Below, piece by piece: positions 21,738 through 30,932 of a stretch of DNA of 53,820 nt. Source of the stretch: Methylobacterium tarhaniae (GTDB taxonomy: Bacteria; Pseudomonadota; Alphaproteobacteria; Rhizobiales; Beijerinckiaceae); contig NZ_LABZ01000126.1 of assembly GCF_001043955.1 (NCBI RefSeq), positions 1-53,820 on the forward strand, given 5' to 3'. The position numbers and the translations under genes were made by a program. Position 1 is the stretch's first letter. Every line of letters starts with the position of its first letter. Below the pieces are notes generated by a model. It was not told the DNA's origin and searched no databases. It was given only the letters and a program-made list of their open reading frames with translations.

Positions 21738-21740
21738 TTA
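21738..21740 (-). other. In-frame TAA in the KS domain of the irp1-like gene
   Basis: Read leftward the frame is [33 protein letters not shown]. Ketosynthases almost always have Tyr (VSYKLNLKGPS) at this place, so TAA stands for TAC or TAT. The stop falls before the active-site cysteine, so a terminated product would have no ketosynthase activity. Frame is identical on both sides. Confidence 0.93.
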
Positions 21741-22404
21741 GGCGACGCGCGTGGCGAGGTAGTCCTTGTCGTTGCCGAGCAAGGCCTGTAGCCCGGACGC
21801 GGTCGACACGCCGAGCGCCATCCGGTCCCGGCCGGGATAGGTACTCAGGCGCGCCGCCCCGAACACACCGGTCTTGTGGGGCACGTGGCGCGGCGCGTAG
21901 CCGGCATGTTCGAGCGCGTGCCACGCAATCTGCAGGAATAGCCGCTGCTGCGGGTCGAGGATCTCCGCTTCCTGGCGCGCATAGCCAAAAAGCGGTGCGT
22001 CGAACGCCTCGACGTCGTCGATCACGGCGGCGACGTTGACGTAGTTGGCGCGGTCGGCGACGGCCGGCGGAACACCCGCCGCGCCGAGTTCCTCGCGCGT
22101 GAAGCGGCGGCTGCTCTCGACGCCCGCGACGAGGTTGCGCCAGTAGGCGTCGCTGTCGGGCGCGCCCGGAAACCGGCAAGCCAGACCGATGACCGCCACC
22201 GGCTCGCACGTCCCGTAGGACGGCTCGATCCGGCAGGGCGGCCCCTCGCCCCCCGCCTCGACATACGGGCCGTTGTCATCCCTGCGGGATCGGACGCTGT
22301 CCATCAGGCGACTCCCCGGACGATAGGTGCAAGCCGGGCCGCTCGCCGCGTAGCCCAGTCGAGATGCCGCGAGGTGCGCGGCCGCGGATGTGCGGGCCCG
22401 CGCC

Positions 22405-25400
22405 TCACGGCCGATGACCCAGCCGGCGGTGGAGACGGTCGCGCCGCCGCTGCAGGGCCGGGCTCCGGTCGGCGGCTGCGTGATCGGTCCCCTTGGCCCC
22501 ACCGATCTGCGACGCGAGCGCGGAGGGCGTGGGATGGGCGAAGAGGTCCGTCACGGCGATGTCGTGACCCGCGCCGATCAGCTTGCCGTGGAGCTGGACA
22601 AGCTGGAGCGACGTCGCGCCCGCCTCGAAGAAGTTCTGCGCCGGCCCGACGTCCCGGCCGACGACCTCCTTGAAGAAACCGCGGACCAGCGCGACCTGCG
22701 CCGGAGCCGCGGGGCCAGCCGGCGCTGTGATCGGGTCGGCCGCGATCGGATCGGCCGCGCGCGGGGGCGGCACGGCGCGCGGCGGCACCAGCGCGTCGAG
22801 CGGACCCGTCCACGCGTCCGGCTCGACGGTGAGGCGTCTGAGGAGGCGCACATAGGCGTCGAACAGGCCGTCGATCGTCTCCGGCGCGAACAGCGCCTCG
22901 ACGAAGTCCCAGTTGAAGCACAGATCCCCGTCGGACTCGTAGACTTGGTGGTCGAGCCAGACCTGCGGTGTCTGTGAGATGCCCCAGCAGGGCCTCAGCC
23001 ACGAGGCATGGTGGAGAAAGCGGCTCGTGTCGAAGCCGATCGCGCTCGTGAAGACCACCGGCAGCCCAACGGCGAAGGCGCGATCGCGTGCGCTGAGTTC
23101 CCGCAGGAGACGGAGAATGGAGACGCGACGGTGCGAGAGATCCTCGCCGAGCTGACGCTGCAAGCGCTGAGCGCCGGCCTCCAGCGTCGCCTCCGGGTGC
23201 CACGCCAGCGGCAGCAGGGAGGTGAAGTCCCCCAGCACACGCTCGATGTGGGGATGCACGGGCGCGCGGTCGAACAGGGTGAGGTTGATCGTCAGGTCGG
23301 GTCGCGCGCTCCCAGCGCCGAGAACGGCCGCGTAGCAGGATAGGAGGAGGGCCGAGGGCGTCATGCCGAGGTCCCTCGCTTGGCCCTTCAAGCCGGCCCA
23401 GTCGCGCGCGTTCAGGCGCGCGCTGCGCCGTGCGAAGACCGGGCTGCGGAGTTGTGCCGGATCTGCGCGTAAGGAAAGCTGCGGCGCGGGCGGGAGGCCG
23501 GGGAGGCGCTCGCTCCAGTAGGAGCGGTCCGCCTCCGTCTCGGCGGCTCCGTGCCCCACCACGTAGTCACGGAAGCCGATGTCGAGCACGGGCAGCGGTG
23601 CCGCCTCGTCGATGTAGAGCTGCTCCAGTTCGGCGAGCAGGATCTGCATGCTCAGGCCGTCGAGCAGCAGGTTGTCGAGACCGACATAGACGCGGCTGCG
23701 CCCGCTCCCGTCCTCCGCCACCTGCACATCGAAGACCGGCCAGCGCGCGGGATCGAGCACTTGGTGCGAGAGGCGCCCGCGCAGGTCCGAGGCCTGCCTG
23801 CCGTCGAGGTCGTCCAGGGCATGGCGGACGATGGCCAGGGCGGGAACCTCGGCGAGGACCACTTGGCAGCCGTCGCGCACCACGGTCCGCAACGCGTCGT
23901 GCCGGGCAATCAGGCGGTCCCAGACCCGCGCGAACCGGTCGAGATCCAGGTCGATGACCTCGAACTCGACGAAGAAATGTGCACCGACGCCGCCCAGGGG
24001 GAACGCGGGCGAGCGGCCGACAACGTAGGCCTGCTGCACCTCGGTGAGCGGGAACGGCTCGTGGCGCGCCGCCGGATCGGCGCGCAGCGGTTCCGGCGCC
24101 GCGCCCGTCGCGCTGCGGCGCAGGCTGGCGGCGAAATCGGATAGCCGCGGTCGCGCGAAGAGGTTGTGGAGCTCTGCCACGAAGCCGAGTTTCGCCAGCT
24201 CGCCGACGAAGCGCGTCGCCAGCAGGCTGTCGCCGCCGTCCTCGAAGAATCCGCTGCTGCGGTGGGGCCGCTCGACGTCGAGCAGGCGGGTCCACAGCTC
24301 CGCGACGGCCCGCTCGGCTTCCCCGCACGGGTCCTCCCCCGCGGTCGTCGGGCACGACCGACCACCGCCGTCGATCCCTGCCAGTGCCTGATGGTCGATC
24401 TTGCCGTTAGCGGTCAGCGGCAGACTGTCGAGCAGGTGCAAGTGCTGGGGAACCATGTAGGCGGGCAGCTTGCGTGCGAGACCCGCCAGCAGCGCGGCCC
24501 GGTCGGGTCCGCGCGCAGCCGTGTCGTGCAGGAAGAGGAGCACCGCGTCGGGCCCCTCGTCGGCACGCAGGAGCGACAGGGCGCGGGCCTCGCAGGCCGC
24601 GCGCCAGAACGGGACCGCGTGGAGCCGTTCGGCGAGGCCCCGCGGTTCGAGCAGCTCGGCGCCGACGAGCGCACGCGCCGTCGGCCGCAGCCGCTCGGCG
24701 ACGACGATCAGAGCGCCGCTCGCGGCCAAGCCGAGCACGTCGCGCAGGCCCTCGCCGGGATCGTCGAGCCGGTGCAGGTGGTTGTTGAGCCAGAGCAGGT
24801 CGGCCCACCGCTCGCGCCCGCGCGAGCGCGCCGCGGTGACGACCTCGGCGTTCGGGAACCCACCGAGGCGCGCACGGGCGCGCCCGACCATGTCCGGCGA
24901 GGTTTCGATCCCGAGATAGGAGACCGTGTCCGGGTCGAGGCTCGCCAGCAGCCGCTCCGCGGCCATGCCGCTGCGCGCACCGGTTTCGGCGATGCGCACA
25001 GGCCGGCCGAGCCGAGCCGCCATCGCGCGCACGATCGCCGCGACCCGCGCGATCGCGGCGCGACCGGGGCCATCGCATTGCAGGGCCTCGGGGGAGAGCC
25101 GGGGATGGTCGAGGATCGTGAGGGGGGTCGCGCGGCCGTGCAGGATGTCTCGCAGGAGCGTGTGGTGCATGGCGAGGTCGGGGTCGCTCGGCATCTCGGC
25201 CTCGATCCCGCCGCGGGCGAAGCGGTCGACCGCGACCGCAGCCAGTGCGCCCCGCTGCGCCAGCCAACGCAGCCAGCGCTCGAACAGGCCCCGCCAAGCG
25301 GGTTGCGCGCCGTAGCGGACGAGCACGTCGTCGGCCGAGATCGGCGTAGAGAAGTCGATGCCCTCGCGGCGCAGGTGCTCCAGGAGGAAGCCGGCCACGG

Positions 25401-28400
25401 GGCCCTCGTCGCCGGCATCGGCGGACGGAAGGGGGGATGCGTCCGTCGCCGCGAGCACGGCAGGGAGGTCCAGACGGTCCTGGTCCGCACCGTCCCCGGC
25501 CACCGCGAAGGCCACGAGCCGCTTGTCCCGGTCGCCGAGCGCCAGGGTCAGTCCGCCGCGGATGCCGGGCAGGCCGCGCAGGGCCGCGTCGATCTCGCCG
25601 AGTTCGATGCGGTGGCCGCCGACCTTCACCTGCCGGTCGCGGCGCCCGAGGAACTCGAGCGTCCCGTCCGGCCAGTAGCAGCCGAAATCGCCGGTGCGGT
25701 ACCAGCGCGCGCCGTCCTGCTCGACGAACTGCTCGGCCGTGCGCTCGGGCGCGCCGAGATAGCCCAGCGCGACCCCGTCGCCGCCGATCCACAGTTCGCC
25801 CGGAACACGGTCGGGACAGTCGCGGCCGAGCGGATCGACGACTCGGTACGCTTGGTTCGCCAGCGGAAAGCCGTAGGGGATCGAGCGCCAAGCCGGGTCG
25901 ATTGCGTCGACGACGAAGGCGTTGGACCAGATCGCGGCCTCGGTTGCCCCGCCCATGGCCACGAACCGGCCGTCCGGACGGAAGCGGCGATAGCGAGGGG
26001 CCAGGTCGAGCCCGACCCAGTCGCCTGATAGCAGCACGAGGCGCAGGCTGGCCGGCGCGTCGGCGCCCACGCCCTCGGCGTAAGTCAGCAGCATGTCGAA
26101 CAGCGCCGGCACGGTGTTCCACACGCTCACGCCGTGGGTGCGGATGGCCGCGCACCAGGCGGCCGGATCGCGGCGCTGCTGCTCGTCGACGAGGACGAGG
26201 GCGCCGCCCGCGCCGAGCACCCCGAAGATGTCGTAGATCGACAGATCGAAATGCAGCGCCGACAAGCCCAGCACGCGGTCGCCGGGGCCTACCCCGTTGC
26301 GCCGGGTGACGTCGGCGCAGGTGTTGAGCGCTGCGGCGTGCGAGATGACGACTCCCTTGGGGGTGCCCGTCGAGCCGGACGTGTAGATGACGTAGGCCGG
26401 CCGGTCCGCCGGGACGGCGACCGGCTCAGCCAATGGCTCGGCCCGGCAGGCCTTCTGCCACGTCAGGCAGGCGGGGCCGCCCTCGTCGTCGCGGTCATCG
26501 GCGGTGGAGCAGGTCAGGACGATCTGCACTCCTGCGCCGCAGTAGATCGCGGCGCGGCGTTCGGACGGCTGCTGCGGTGCGACCGGCACGAATACCCCGC
26601 CGGCCTGCAAGATGCCGAGCGCAGCGACGATCTGGCCGACGCCCTTGTCCATGCAGATCGCGACGCGGTCGCCGGGCGCGACGCCCCGCGCGCGGAGCGT
26701 CGCAGCGAGTCTGCGGGCGAGATCGACGAGCTCGGAACAGGTCAGCGCGTCGTCGCCGTGCACGATCGCGGTCTCGCCGGGCGTCGCCGCGGCGCGGGCG
26801 AAGACGCCCTCGTGCAGAAGACCGGCCGGGCGCTCGGCCGACGTCGCGTTGACGCGGCGGCGCGTGGCGGCCTGCGTTTCCGGCATCGCGTCCGGGAGAG
26901 GCGCCGTCCAGACGGCATCCTCCGCCGCCAGACCGCGGACCACCGCGACGTAGGCGTCGAACATGGCGGCGACGAGGCCGTCTGGGAAGAGCGCTTCGTT
27001 GCTGTCCCACTGCAGGTGGACGGAGCCGTCGTTCTCGTAGGCGAGGTGATCGATCCAGACCTGGGGTGTCTGCGAGATGCCCCAGCCCGGCACGCCGAGC
27101 GCGCCGTCGGTCGAGTGGCCGAACAGCGGGCGGCCGAGATTGCTCGTGAACACCACGGGCGCGCCGTGCGGGTGGCTGCCGGCCCGTCGCAGGTCGCGCG
27201 CGACGTCGACGCCCGAGACGTGACGGTGCTCGTGCGCCTGCGCGAAGACCTCTTGATTGGCGCGCACGAGGTCGACGAACGGACGTCGGGGCCCGACATC
27301 CAGGTCGAGCAATAGGATGCTCGTGAAATCGGCCAGCATCCCGTCCACGGCCGGATGAAGGGACAGGCGGTCGAACAGCGTGAGGTTGAGGAGCAGCCGC
27401 TCCTGCCCGCCCCACCGCCCCAGGACGTGGCCGAAGCAGGTGACCAGCGCGGTCGACGGCGTGAAACCGGCATCGCGCGCGCGTGTCACGATACGCCGCC
27501 ATTCCCCGTCGTCGATGCGGTGGCGGCGTCGTGTGACGCGCACCGGCGCGCTCACGGCAGGATCGCGCGCCAGCGGCAGGTTCGGCGCGGGCGCGAGCGC
27601 CGCGAGCCTCTCGTCCCAGAAGGCCCGGGCGGCGCGGCGCTCGTCCGCCGTGCGCCTCTCCAGGTCGGCCAGATAGCTGCGGAAGTCGTAGTCCCGCGGA
27701 CGAGCCGGGAGGTCGCGCCCGTCGAGCAGCGCCGCCAGTTCGTCGAACAGCAGCGTAAAGCTAGCTGCATCGGCGACCAGGAGGTCCAGGTCGACGCAAA
27801 GGCGGTGGCGGCCTTCCGGCAGAAGAACGAGCCGGAAGTCGAGCGTCTCTCCGCGCGCCACGTCGAGGACGCGGTGCCCGTGCTCGCGGCGCAGCTCCGC
27901 GAGCCGGCGATCCGTCGTCGCCGGATCCGCGCCGCGCAGGTCCTCGACCCGTAGGTGGAACCCGTCAGGGTGCCCGACATAGCGCTGCGTCCCGTCGGAC
28001 TGGAAGGCCGTGCACAGCATGGGATGCCGCCGCCGCAGAGCGCGGATGGCGTTCTCGACGGCGGCCGGTTCGAGGGCACGCCCCCCTGCCCGCGGCCCGT
28101 CGAACTCCTGGTAGAGGTGACAGCCGACGCCGCCGAGCGACTGGCTGGCATCGCGGCCCACGAGATAGGCGTGCTGCGCCGCGCTAAGCGGGAACGGCTG
28201 CCCGTCCAGCATGGACGGGAGATCTGCGGGTGACGTTCCCCGGGATTCGGCGCCCGTTCTCTTCAGCAGGCTTTCCCAACCGGCCAATGTCGGCCGGCCA
28301 AAGAGTTCCCGGAGCGAGACCCTGTAGCCTCGCTTCCGGAAGGTGTTGAGCCACTGCATCGCGCAGAGCGAGTCGAGGCCGATCTCGATCAGGTTGGTGT

Positions 28401-28485
28401 GATCGTCGATCGCGTCGACCGGCACCCGCAGGCTTCGCGCCAGCTCGCTTTTCAGCGTCTCCGACGATCTGTCGCTGTCACGCAT
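22405..28485 (-). CDS. irp2: HMWP2-like nonribosomal peptide synthetase (Irp2 type)
   Basis: A 2026-residue synthetase that takes the salicyl starter and adds and cyclizes two cysteines. Domains by residue: aryl carrier 10-80 (GLDSL), heterocyclization 1 near 230 (DLLVADAAS), cysteine adenylation from 560 (YTSGSTGTPKG near 700; the A4-A5 region FDLSIYD and WNTVPALF gives a DLYN-like cysteine code), an embedded methyltransferase-like/epimerase domain near 1165, A10 NGKID near 1360, PCP1 near 1420 (GGDSL), heterocyclization 2 near 1605 (DNLLLDGLS), PCP2 near 1958 (GATSL). Both Cy domains keep DxxxxDxxS. Architecture and size match Yersinia HMWP2 (about 2035 residues). ATG 28485 overlaps the stop of the preceding small gene by 8 bp; the irp1-like gene starts 100 bp downstream. 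No stop or frameshift is seen. Confidence 0.94.
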   Translation of the reverse strand: MRDSDRSSETLKSELARSLRVPVDAIDDHTNLIEIGLDSLCAMQWLNTFRKRGYRVSLRELFGRPTLAGWESLLKRTGAESRGTSPADLPSMLDGQPFPLSAAQHAYLVGRDASQSLGGVGCHLYQEFDGPRAGGRALEPAAVENAIRALRRRHPMLCTAFQSDGTQRYVGHPDGFHLRVEDLRGADPATTDRRLAELRREHGHRVLDVARGETLDFRLVLLPEGRHRLCVDLDLLVADAASFTLLFDELAALLDGRDLPARPRDYDFRSYLADLERRTADERRAARAFWDERLAALAPAPNLPLARDPAVSAPVRVTRRRHRIDDGEWRRIVTRARDAGFTPSTALVTCFGHVLGRWGGQERLLLNLTLFDRLSLHPAVDGMLADFTSILLLDLDVGPRRPFVDLVRANQEVFAQAHEHRHVSGVDVARDLRRAGSHPHGAPVVFTSNLGRPLFGHSTDGALGVPGWGISQTPQVWIDHLAYENDGSVHLQWDSNEALFPDGLVAAMFDAYVAVVRGLAAEDAVWTAPLPDAMPETQAATRRRVNATSAERPAGLLHEGVFARAAATPGETAIVHGDDALTCSELVDLARRLAATLRARGVAPGDRVAICMDKGVGQIVAALGILQAGGVFVPVAPQQPSERRAAIYCGAGVQIVLTCSTADDRDDEGGPACLTWQKACRAEPLAEPVAVPADRPAYVIYTSGSTGTPKGVVISHAAALNTCADVTRRNGVGPGDRVLGLSALHFDLSIYDIFGVLGAGGALVLVDEQQRRDPAAWCAAIRTHGVSVWNTVPALFDMLLTYAEGVGADAPASLRLVLLSGDWVGLDLAPRYRRFRPDGRFVAMGGATEAAIWSNAFVVDAIDPAWRSIPYGFPLANQAYRVVDPLGRDCPDRVPGELWIGGDGVALGYLGAPERTAEQFVEQDGARWYRTGDFGCYWPDGTLEFLGRRDRQVKVGGHRIELGEIDAALRGLPGIRGGLTLALGDRDKRLVAFAVAGDGADQDRLDLPAVLAATDASPLPSADAGDEGPVAGFLLEHLRREGIDFSTPISADDVLVRYGAQPAWRGLFERWLRWLAQRGALAAVAVDRFARGGIEAEMPSDPDLAMHHTLLRDILHGRATPLTILDHPRLSPEALQCDGPGRAAIARVAAIVRAMAARLGRPVRIAETGARSGMAAERLLASLDPDTVSYLGIETSPDMVGRARARLGGFPNAEVVTAARSRGRERWADLLWLNNHLHRLDDPGEGLRDVLGLAASGALIVVAERLRPTARALVGAELLEPRGLAERLHAVPFWRAACEARALSLLRADEGPDAVLLFLHDTAARGPDRAALLAGLARKLPAYMVPQHLHLLDSLPLTANGKIDHQALAGIDGGGRSCPTTAGEDPCGEAERAVAELWTRLLDVERPHRSSGFFEDGGDSLLATRFVGELAKLGFVAELHNLFARPRLSDFAASLRRSATGAAPEPLRADPAARHEPFPLTEVQQAYVVGRSPAFPLGGVGAHFFVEFEVIDLDLDRFARVWDRLIARHDALRTVVRDGCQVVLAEVPALAIVRHALDDLDGRQASDLRGRLSHQVLDPARWPVFDVQVAEDGSGRSRVYVGLDNLLLDGLSMQILLAELEQLYIDEAAPLPVLDIGFRDYVVGHGAAETEADRSYWSERLPGLPPAPQLSLRADPAQLRSPVFARRSARLNARDWAGLKGQARDLGMTPSALLLSCYAAVLGAGSARPDLTINLTLFDRAPVHPHIERVLGDFTSLLPLAWHPEATLEAGAQRLQRQLGEDLSHRRVSILRLLRELSARDRAFAVGLPVVFTSAIGFDTSRFLHHASWLRPCWGISQTPQVWLDHQVYESDGDLCFNWDFVEALFAPETIDGLFDAYVRLLRRLTVEPDAWTGPLDALVPPRAVPPPRAADPIAADPITAPAGPAAPAQVALVRGFFKEVVGRDVGPAQNFFEAGATSLQLVQLHGKLIGAGHDIAVTDLFAHPTPSALASQIGGAKGTDHAAADRSPALQRRRDRLHRRLGHRP

Positions 28486-28876
28486 TGATCTTCAACCATT
28501 CGGCGGCGGTCAGCAGCGCCGCCTCAAGGCTCGCGGCGACGGAGTAGGGGTAGGGCGATTTGCCGGATTGGTTCAGCGCCGAGGCCTGTTTCTCGTAGGT
28601 CCGCCGCCGCTCGGGACCGGGTTCGACGCGAACCGCGCCGGCGCAGAATCTGCTCTGCAGCGCGACCGTCTCCCGGCTCCAGGCGAGGTAGTCCGCCATG
28701 AAGCGCGGCGAGTTCTGCGGCAGCTCCGCGCCGGTCATGATCAGCACGAAGCGGTCCTGCTTGGCGTAGAGCGCCTTCAGGTCGTTCAGCAGGATCTCGC
28801 TGCTCGCGTCGGGCACGTGGTCCGGCATGTGAAGCCTGACCACTGGCCAGGATGCCGTATCGATAAATGGATCCAT
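28478..28876 (-). CDS. Small alpha/beta protein leading the metallophore operon, function unknown
   Basis: A 132-residue soluble protein that I do not recognise with certainty. The sequence alternates strands and helices: WPVVRLHMP, a helix around LLNDLKALYAKQ, strand RFVLIMTG, a helix with FMADYLAWSRE, strand CAGAVRVEP, then PYPYSVAAS and a closing amphipathic helix ending TAAEWLK. That pattern, with a strand-helix core and a final W-L helix, recalls SpoIIAA/STAS-like small proteins, which is only a suggestion. It is the first gene after the operon promoter, and its stop overlaps the NRPS start by 8 bp, so it is translated together with the NRPS. The Yersinia locus has no counterpart that I know of. 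No catalytic motif is visible. Confidence 0.75.
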   Translation of the reverse strand: MDPFIDTASWPVVRLHMPDHVPDASSEILLNDLKALYAKQDRFVLIMTGAELPQNSPRFMADYLAWSRETVALQSRFCAGAVRVEPGPERRRTYEKQASALNQSGKSPYPYSVAASLEAALLTAAEWLKINA

Positions 28877-29392
28877 GGCTTATCTATGTTTTCTGCTGAA
28901 GGTGGGGATTATATCAGAGGTTTAAATTTATTAATTTAGTATTTACCATGTACTCCTCCAGTTTTCAGATGCGCTGGCCACGGGCACAAGGAATTTCTCA
29001 TGCCCAGCCATTCCAGGTGATGATGGCAGGTACTTTGTAGTTATTATTGCATCAGATTCGCTTTCTTTTTGGCATTTCTATGCTTTTTAGCGGCTAAAAA
29101 GAGCAAATTGTCATTTTAAATGTTCTAATTCGTGAAAATACCTCCTAGCCGTGCCGTGTCTCTGTTGTCGGAATTTCAGGATGGCATGTCTAACGGTTCT
29201 GGGGTGCTGGGTGCCGTCATCGGGGCTGTTTCAGAAATCTATGCTATACTTGAGCAACCCAGCCGCGATATGCTCGACCCGCGCTCTCCTCGCCGAGGAG
29301 AGGCCGGCCGTCGCGCGCGACAACGTCCGCCCCGCGACCTTCCGGCCGCGCGCGACACCCCCGATCATGCCAACCGATATGAGAGCCATACG
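28877..29392. promoter_or_regulatory. AT-rich divergent control region between the biosynthetic operon and the methyltransferase gene
   Basis: About 500 bp without a convincing gene, sharply richer in A+T than its surroundings, especially 28900-29130. Leftward it holds a near-consensus -10 (TATAAT, 28913-28908) and an inverted repeat. Rightward a TATACT at 29245-29250 is a weaker -10 candidate for the methyltransferase. An open frame from 29132 into the methyltransferase exists, but its first 87 codons have no protein character. Confidence 0.55.
28908..28938 (-). promoter_or_regulatory. Candidate operon promoter with overlapping inverted repeat
   Basis: On the minus strand TATAAT occupies 28913-28908, about 32 bp upstream of the first operon ATG. 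Just upstream, in the place of the -35 region, TAAATT and AATTTA form a perfect 6-bp inverted repeat with 4-base spacer (28923-28938). Position suggests an operator for an iron-responsive repressor or the AraC protein; this is inference. Confidence 0.45.
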
Positions 29393-30154
29393 ATGGGATC
29401 GACGCACCCGGACCAAGAGGCCGATGCCTATGCTCAGACGGCAGAGCTGTACGAGATCTTGAGCGAGCAGCACTGGTCGGAGCGACGCGACTCGATCCTG
29501 CGCACGCTGGCGGACGCGGCCGGCATGACCGGGCACGTCGTCGATATCGGTGCGGGAACGGGGCGCGGCACGGCGTTGATCGCCGATCATATTCCTCATG
29601 TGAGCGTCATGGCGATCGAGCCGTCGGCGTCGATGCGCGTCGGCCTCATGACGCGCGTCTTCGCCAACCGCACGATGCGCGACCGCGTCACCGTCTGCGA
29701 TCGGCGCTTCCAAGAGGCCGAGCTTCCATCCCGGCTCTCGGCAGCCTTCGCCTTCGGATCCATCGGTTTCCTGGGTCGGCAGGATCGGCGGGCGTTCTGG
29801 CTCCGCCTGCAACGATGCCTCGACGAGGAAGGCTTCGTGTTCGCCGACCTCATGCGGGTCGGCGCTCCGCAGGTCGTCGACGAAACGCGGGTGGCCAGCG
29901 CGGATGTCGGCGAGCAGCGCTACGAGATCTGGCTATCGGGGCGGCCGGGCGCGCAGGACACCATCGTCTGGACCATGCGGTGCGAGATCCTCCGGGGCTC
30001 CCGCATCGTCCGCCGCTTCATCATCGAGCGCGAGTGGCACGCCTTCGGTTTGAGCCAACTGGCTGACGAGGCCAGGGAGGCGAATTTCGACATGTTTCCG
30101 ATCGAGCACAGCCCTGTCCCGGCCGCCATCTTCCGACGACGCATCAAGGTCTGA
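29393..30154 (+). CDS. Stand-alone class I SAM-dependent methyltransferase in the metallophore locus
   Basis: Predicted cytoplasmic methyltransferase of 253 residues. Motif I is VVDIGAGTGRGTALIA near residue 44, followed by the acidic VMAIEPSASM strand and a FAFGSIGFLG segment in the place of motif IV. ATG 29393 is chosen because family-like sequence begins there; it has a GAGAG site. The gene lies between the biosynthetic operon and the AraC regulator, reading away from the operon. Yersiniabactin methylations are done by domains inside HMWP1, so this enzyme is extra: it could O- or N-methylate the product or be an unrelated passenger. The substrate cannot be told from sequence. IS fragments follow it. 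Confidence 0.8.
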   Translation: MGSTHPDQEADAYAQTAELYEILSEQHWSERRDSILRTLADAAGMTGHVVDIGAGTGRGTALIADHIPHVSVMAIEPSASMRVGLMTRVFANRTMRDRVTVCDRRFQEAELPSRLSAAFAFGSIGFLGRQDRRAFWLRLQRCLDEEGFVFADLMRVGAPQVVDETRVASADVGEQRYEIWLSGRPGAQDTIVWTMRCEILRGSRIVRRFIIEREWHAFGLSQLADEAREANFDMFPIEHSPVPAAIFRRRIKV

Positions 30155-30351
30155 CGATTGTGGCGTGGCAGTTGTCCCCGGGTGACGGCAGGGAGCGTGT
30201 CGCAAACCCGACTGTGGGCCACAGGAAGGGCGCCTGATGTCCCGCTTTCACAGTTTGTCCGCGCCGGGAAATGTGAAGCAGCGGGGGGCGTGTCCCTTGG
30301 CGTCGTGTTACCCGCCGAGGGGCACCACGATCACCGGCTGGGCCGGATCGG

Positions 30352-30624
30352 TCAGGCTGCCAGGGTGAGCGGGCTGACGAGGGGAATATCGCCGATCGGG
30401 GCGATGCTTTCCAGGCTCATGGGGCGGGTGCGCTGGACGGCCCACCCGTCGTTCCGTTCGAGCAGGATCGTGCCGATGAGGCGGCGGCCGTCTTGGTTGG
30501 GGAAGATGCCGACCACCTCGGCCCTGTGCTTGATCTCGCCGTTCGGTCGCTCCAGCGAATCGATGATGGAGAACTTGATCCGATGGCTGGCCGGGACGCT
30601 CATGTAGGCCAGCCCGTCGGCTTC
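30352..30624 (-). pseudogene. IS256-family transposase C-terminal fragment
   Basis: Leftward frame with [20 protein letters not shown], then [20 protein letters not shown] and [15 protein letters not shown], the well-known C-terminal block of IS256 transposases (ER-N-EI-RR--VVGIFPN). The N-terminal two thirds with most catalytic residues are absent. It abuts an IstB fragment pointing the other way, so one element probably inserted into or recombined with another. No functional gene is seen between 30155 and 31103. Confidence 0.8.
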
Positions 30625-30631
30625 AGCGCTT

Positions 30632-30715
30632 TTCGACCGGCTGACCCGCCACATCAGCGTCCTGAGCCTGAACGGCGACAGCTACCGCCTCAGATCCTCC
30701 CGAAGCCGGCGCGAC
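30632..30715 (+). pseudogene. IS21-family IstB ATPase C-terminal fragment
   Basis: Rightward codons read [20 protein letters not shown] followed by RSSRSRR, matching the C-terminus of IstB helper ATPases (LLDRLTHH--IL---G-SYRL--S). Only about 30 codons remain and the Walker motifs are gone. It starts 8 bp from the IS256 fragment. Confidence 0.65.
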
Positions 30716-30932
30716 GGCACGGGCGGCTCGAAGCAAATCCGGGTCGGTGTCGATCTCCTCGACCTCGAGACAGGCGAGATCCTTCCAGTTTGATCATGTC
30801 ATCGTGCAACCGGATATCAGCGTCCGGCTTGGTTTTGCTCCGGCGTGTCGGCATGAGATCATTCATAAGTTTGCAAATGCGCATTGATGCTGCTGATTTC
30901 TGCGATTTGATTCATGAAAAATCGATTTGAGA

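Larger units (their letters stand above)
12711..22304 (-). pseudogene. irp1: HMWP1-like hybrid PKS/NRPS (Irp1 type) interrupted by two in-frame stop codons
   Basis: Would be a 3197-residue synthase adding a malonyl unit and the last cysteine, then releasing the product. Domains by residue: KS 30-460 ([18 protein letters not shown] and KGNFGHLD triad intact), AT 560-870 (GHSVGE), C-methyltransferase near 1100 (VLEVGGGTGG), KR near 1570 (VTGGFGGLG), ACP near 1885 (GLDSL), heterocyclization near 2085 (DLLLFDVQS), methyltransferase near 2630 (VLEVGAGTGA), PCP near 2893 (GGDSL), thioesterase near 3018 (GWSYG). Order and length match Yersinia HMWP1. The frame is continuous from ATG 22304 (GGGGAG site 7 bp upstream) except for codon 189 TAA and codon 570 TAG, both at conserved Tyr positions. 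Unless read through, the gene is dead, since the first stop precedes the KS cysteine. Confidence 0.93.

Noticed and set aside
29132..29392. Longer N-terminus for the stand-alone methyltransferase
   Set aside because: The extra 87 residues have no recognisable domain, and the stretch lies in the AT-rich control region.
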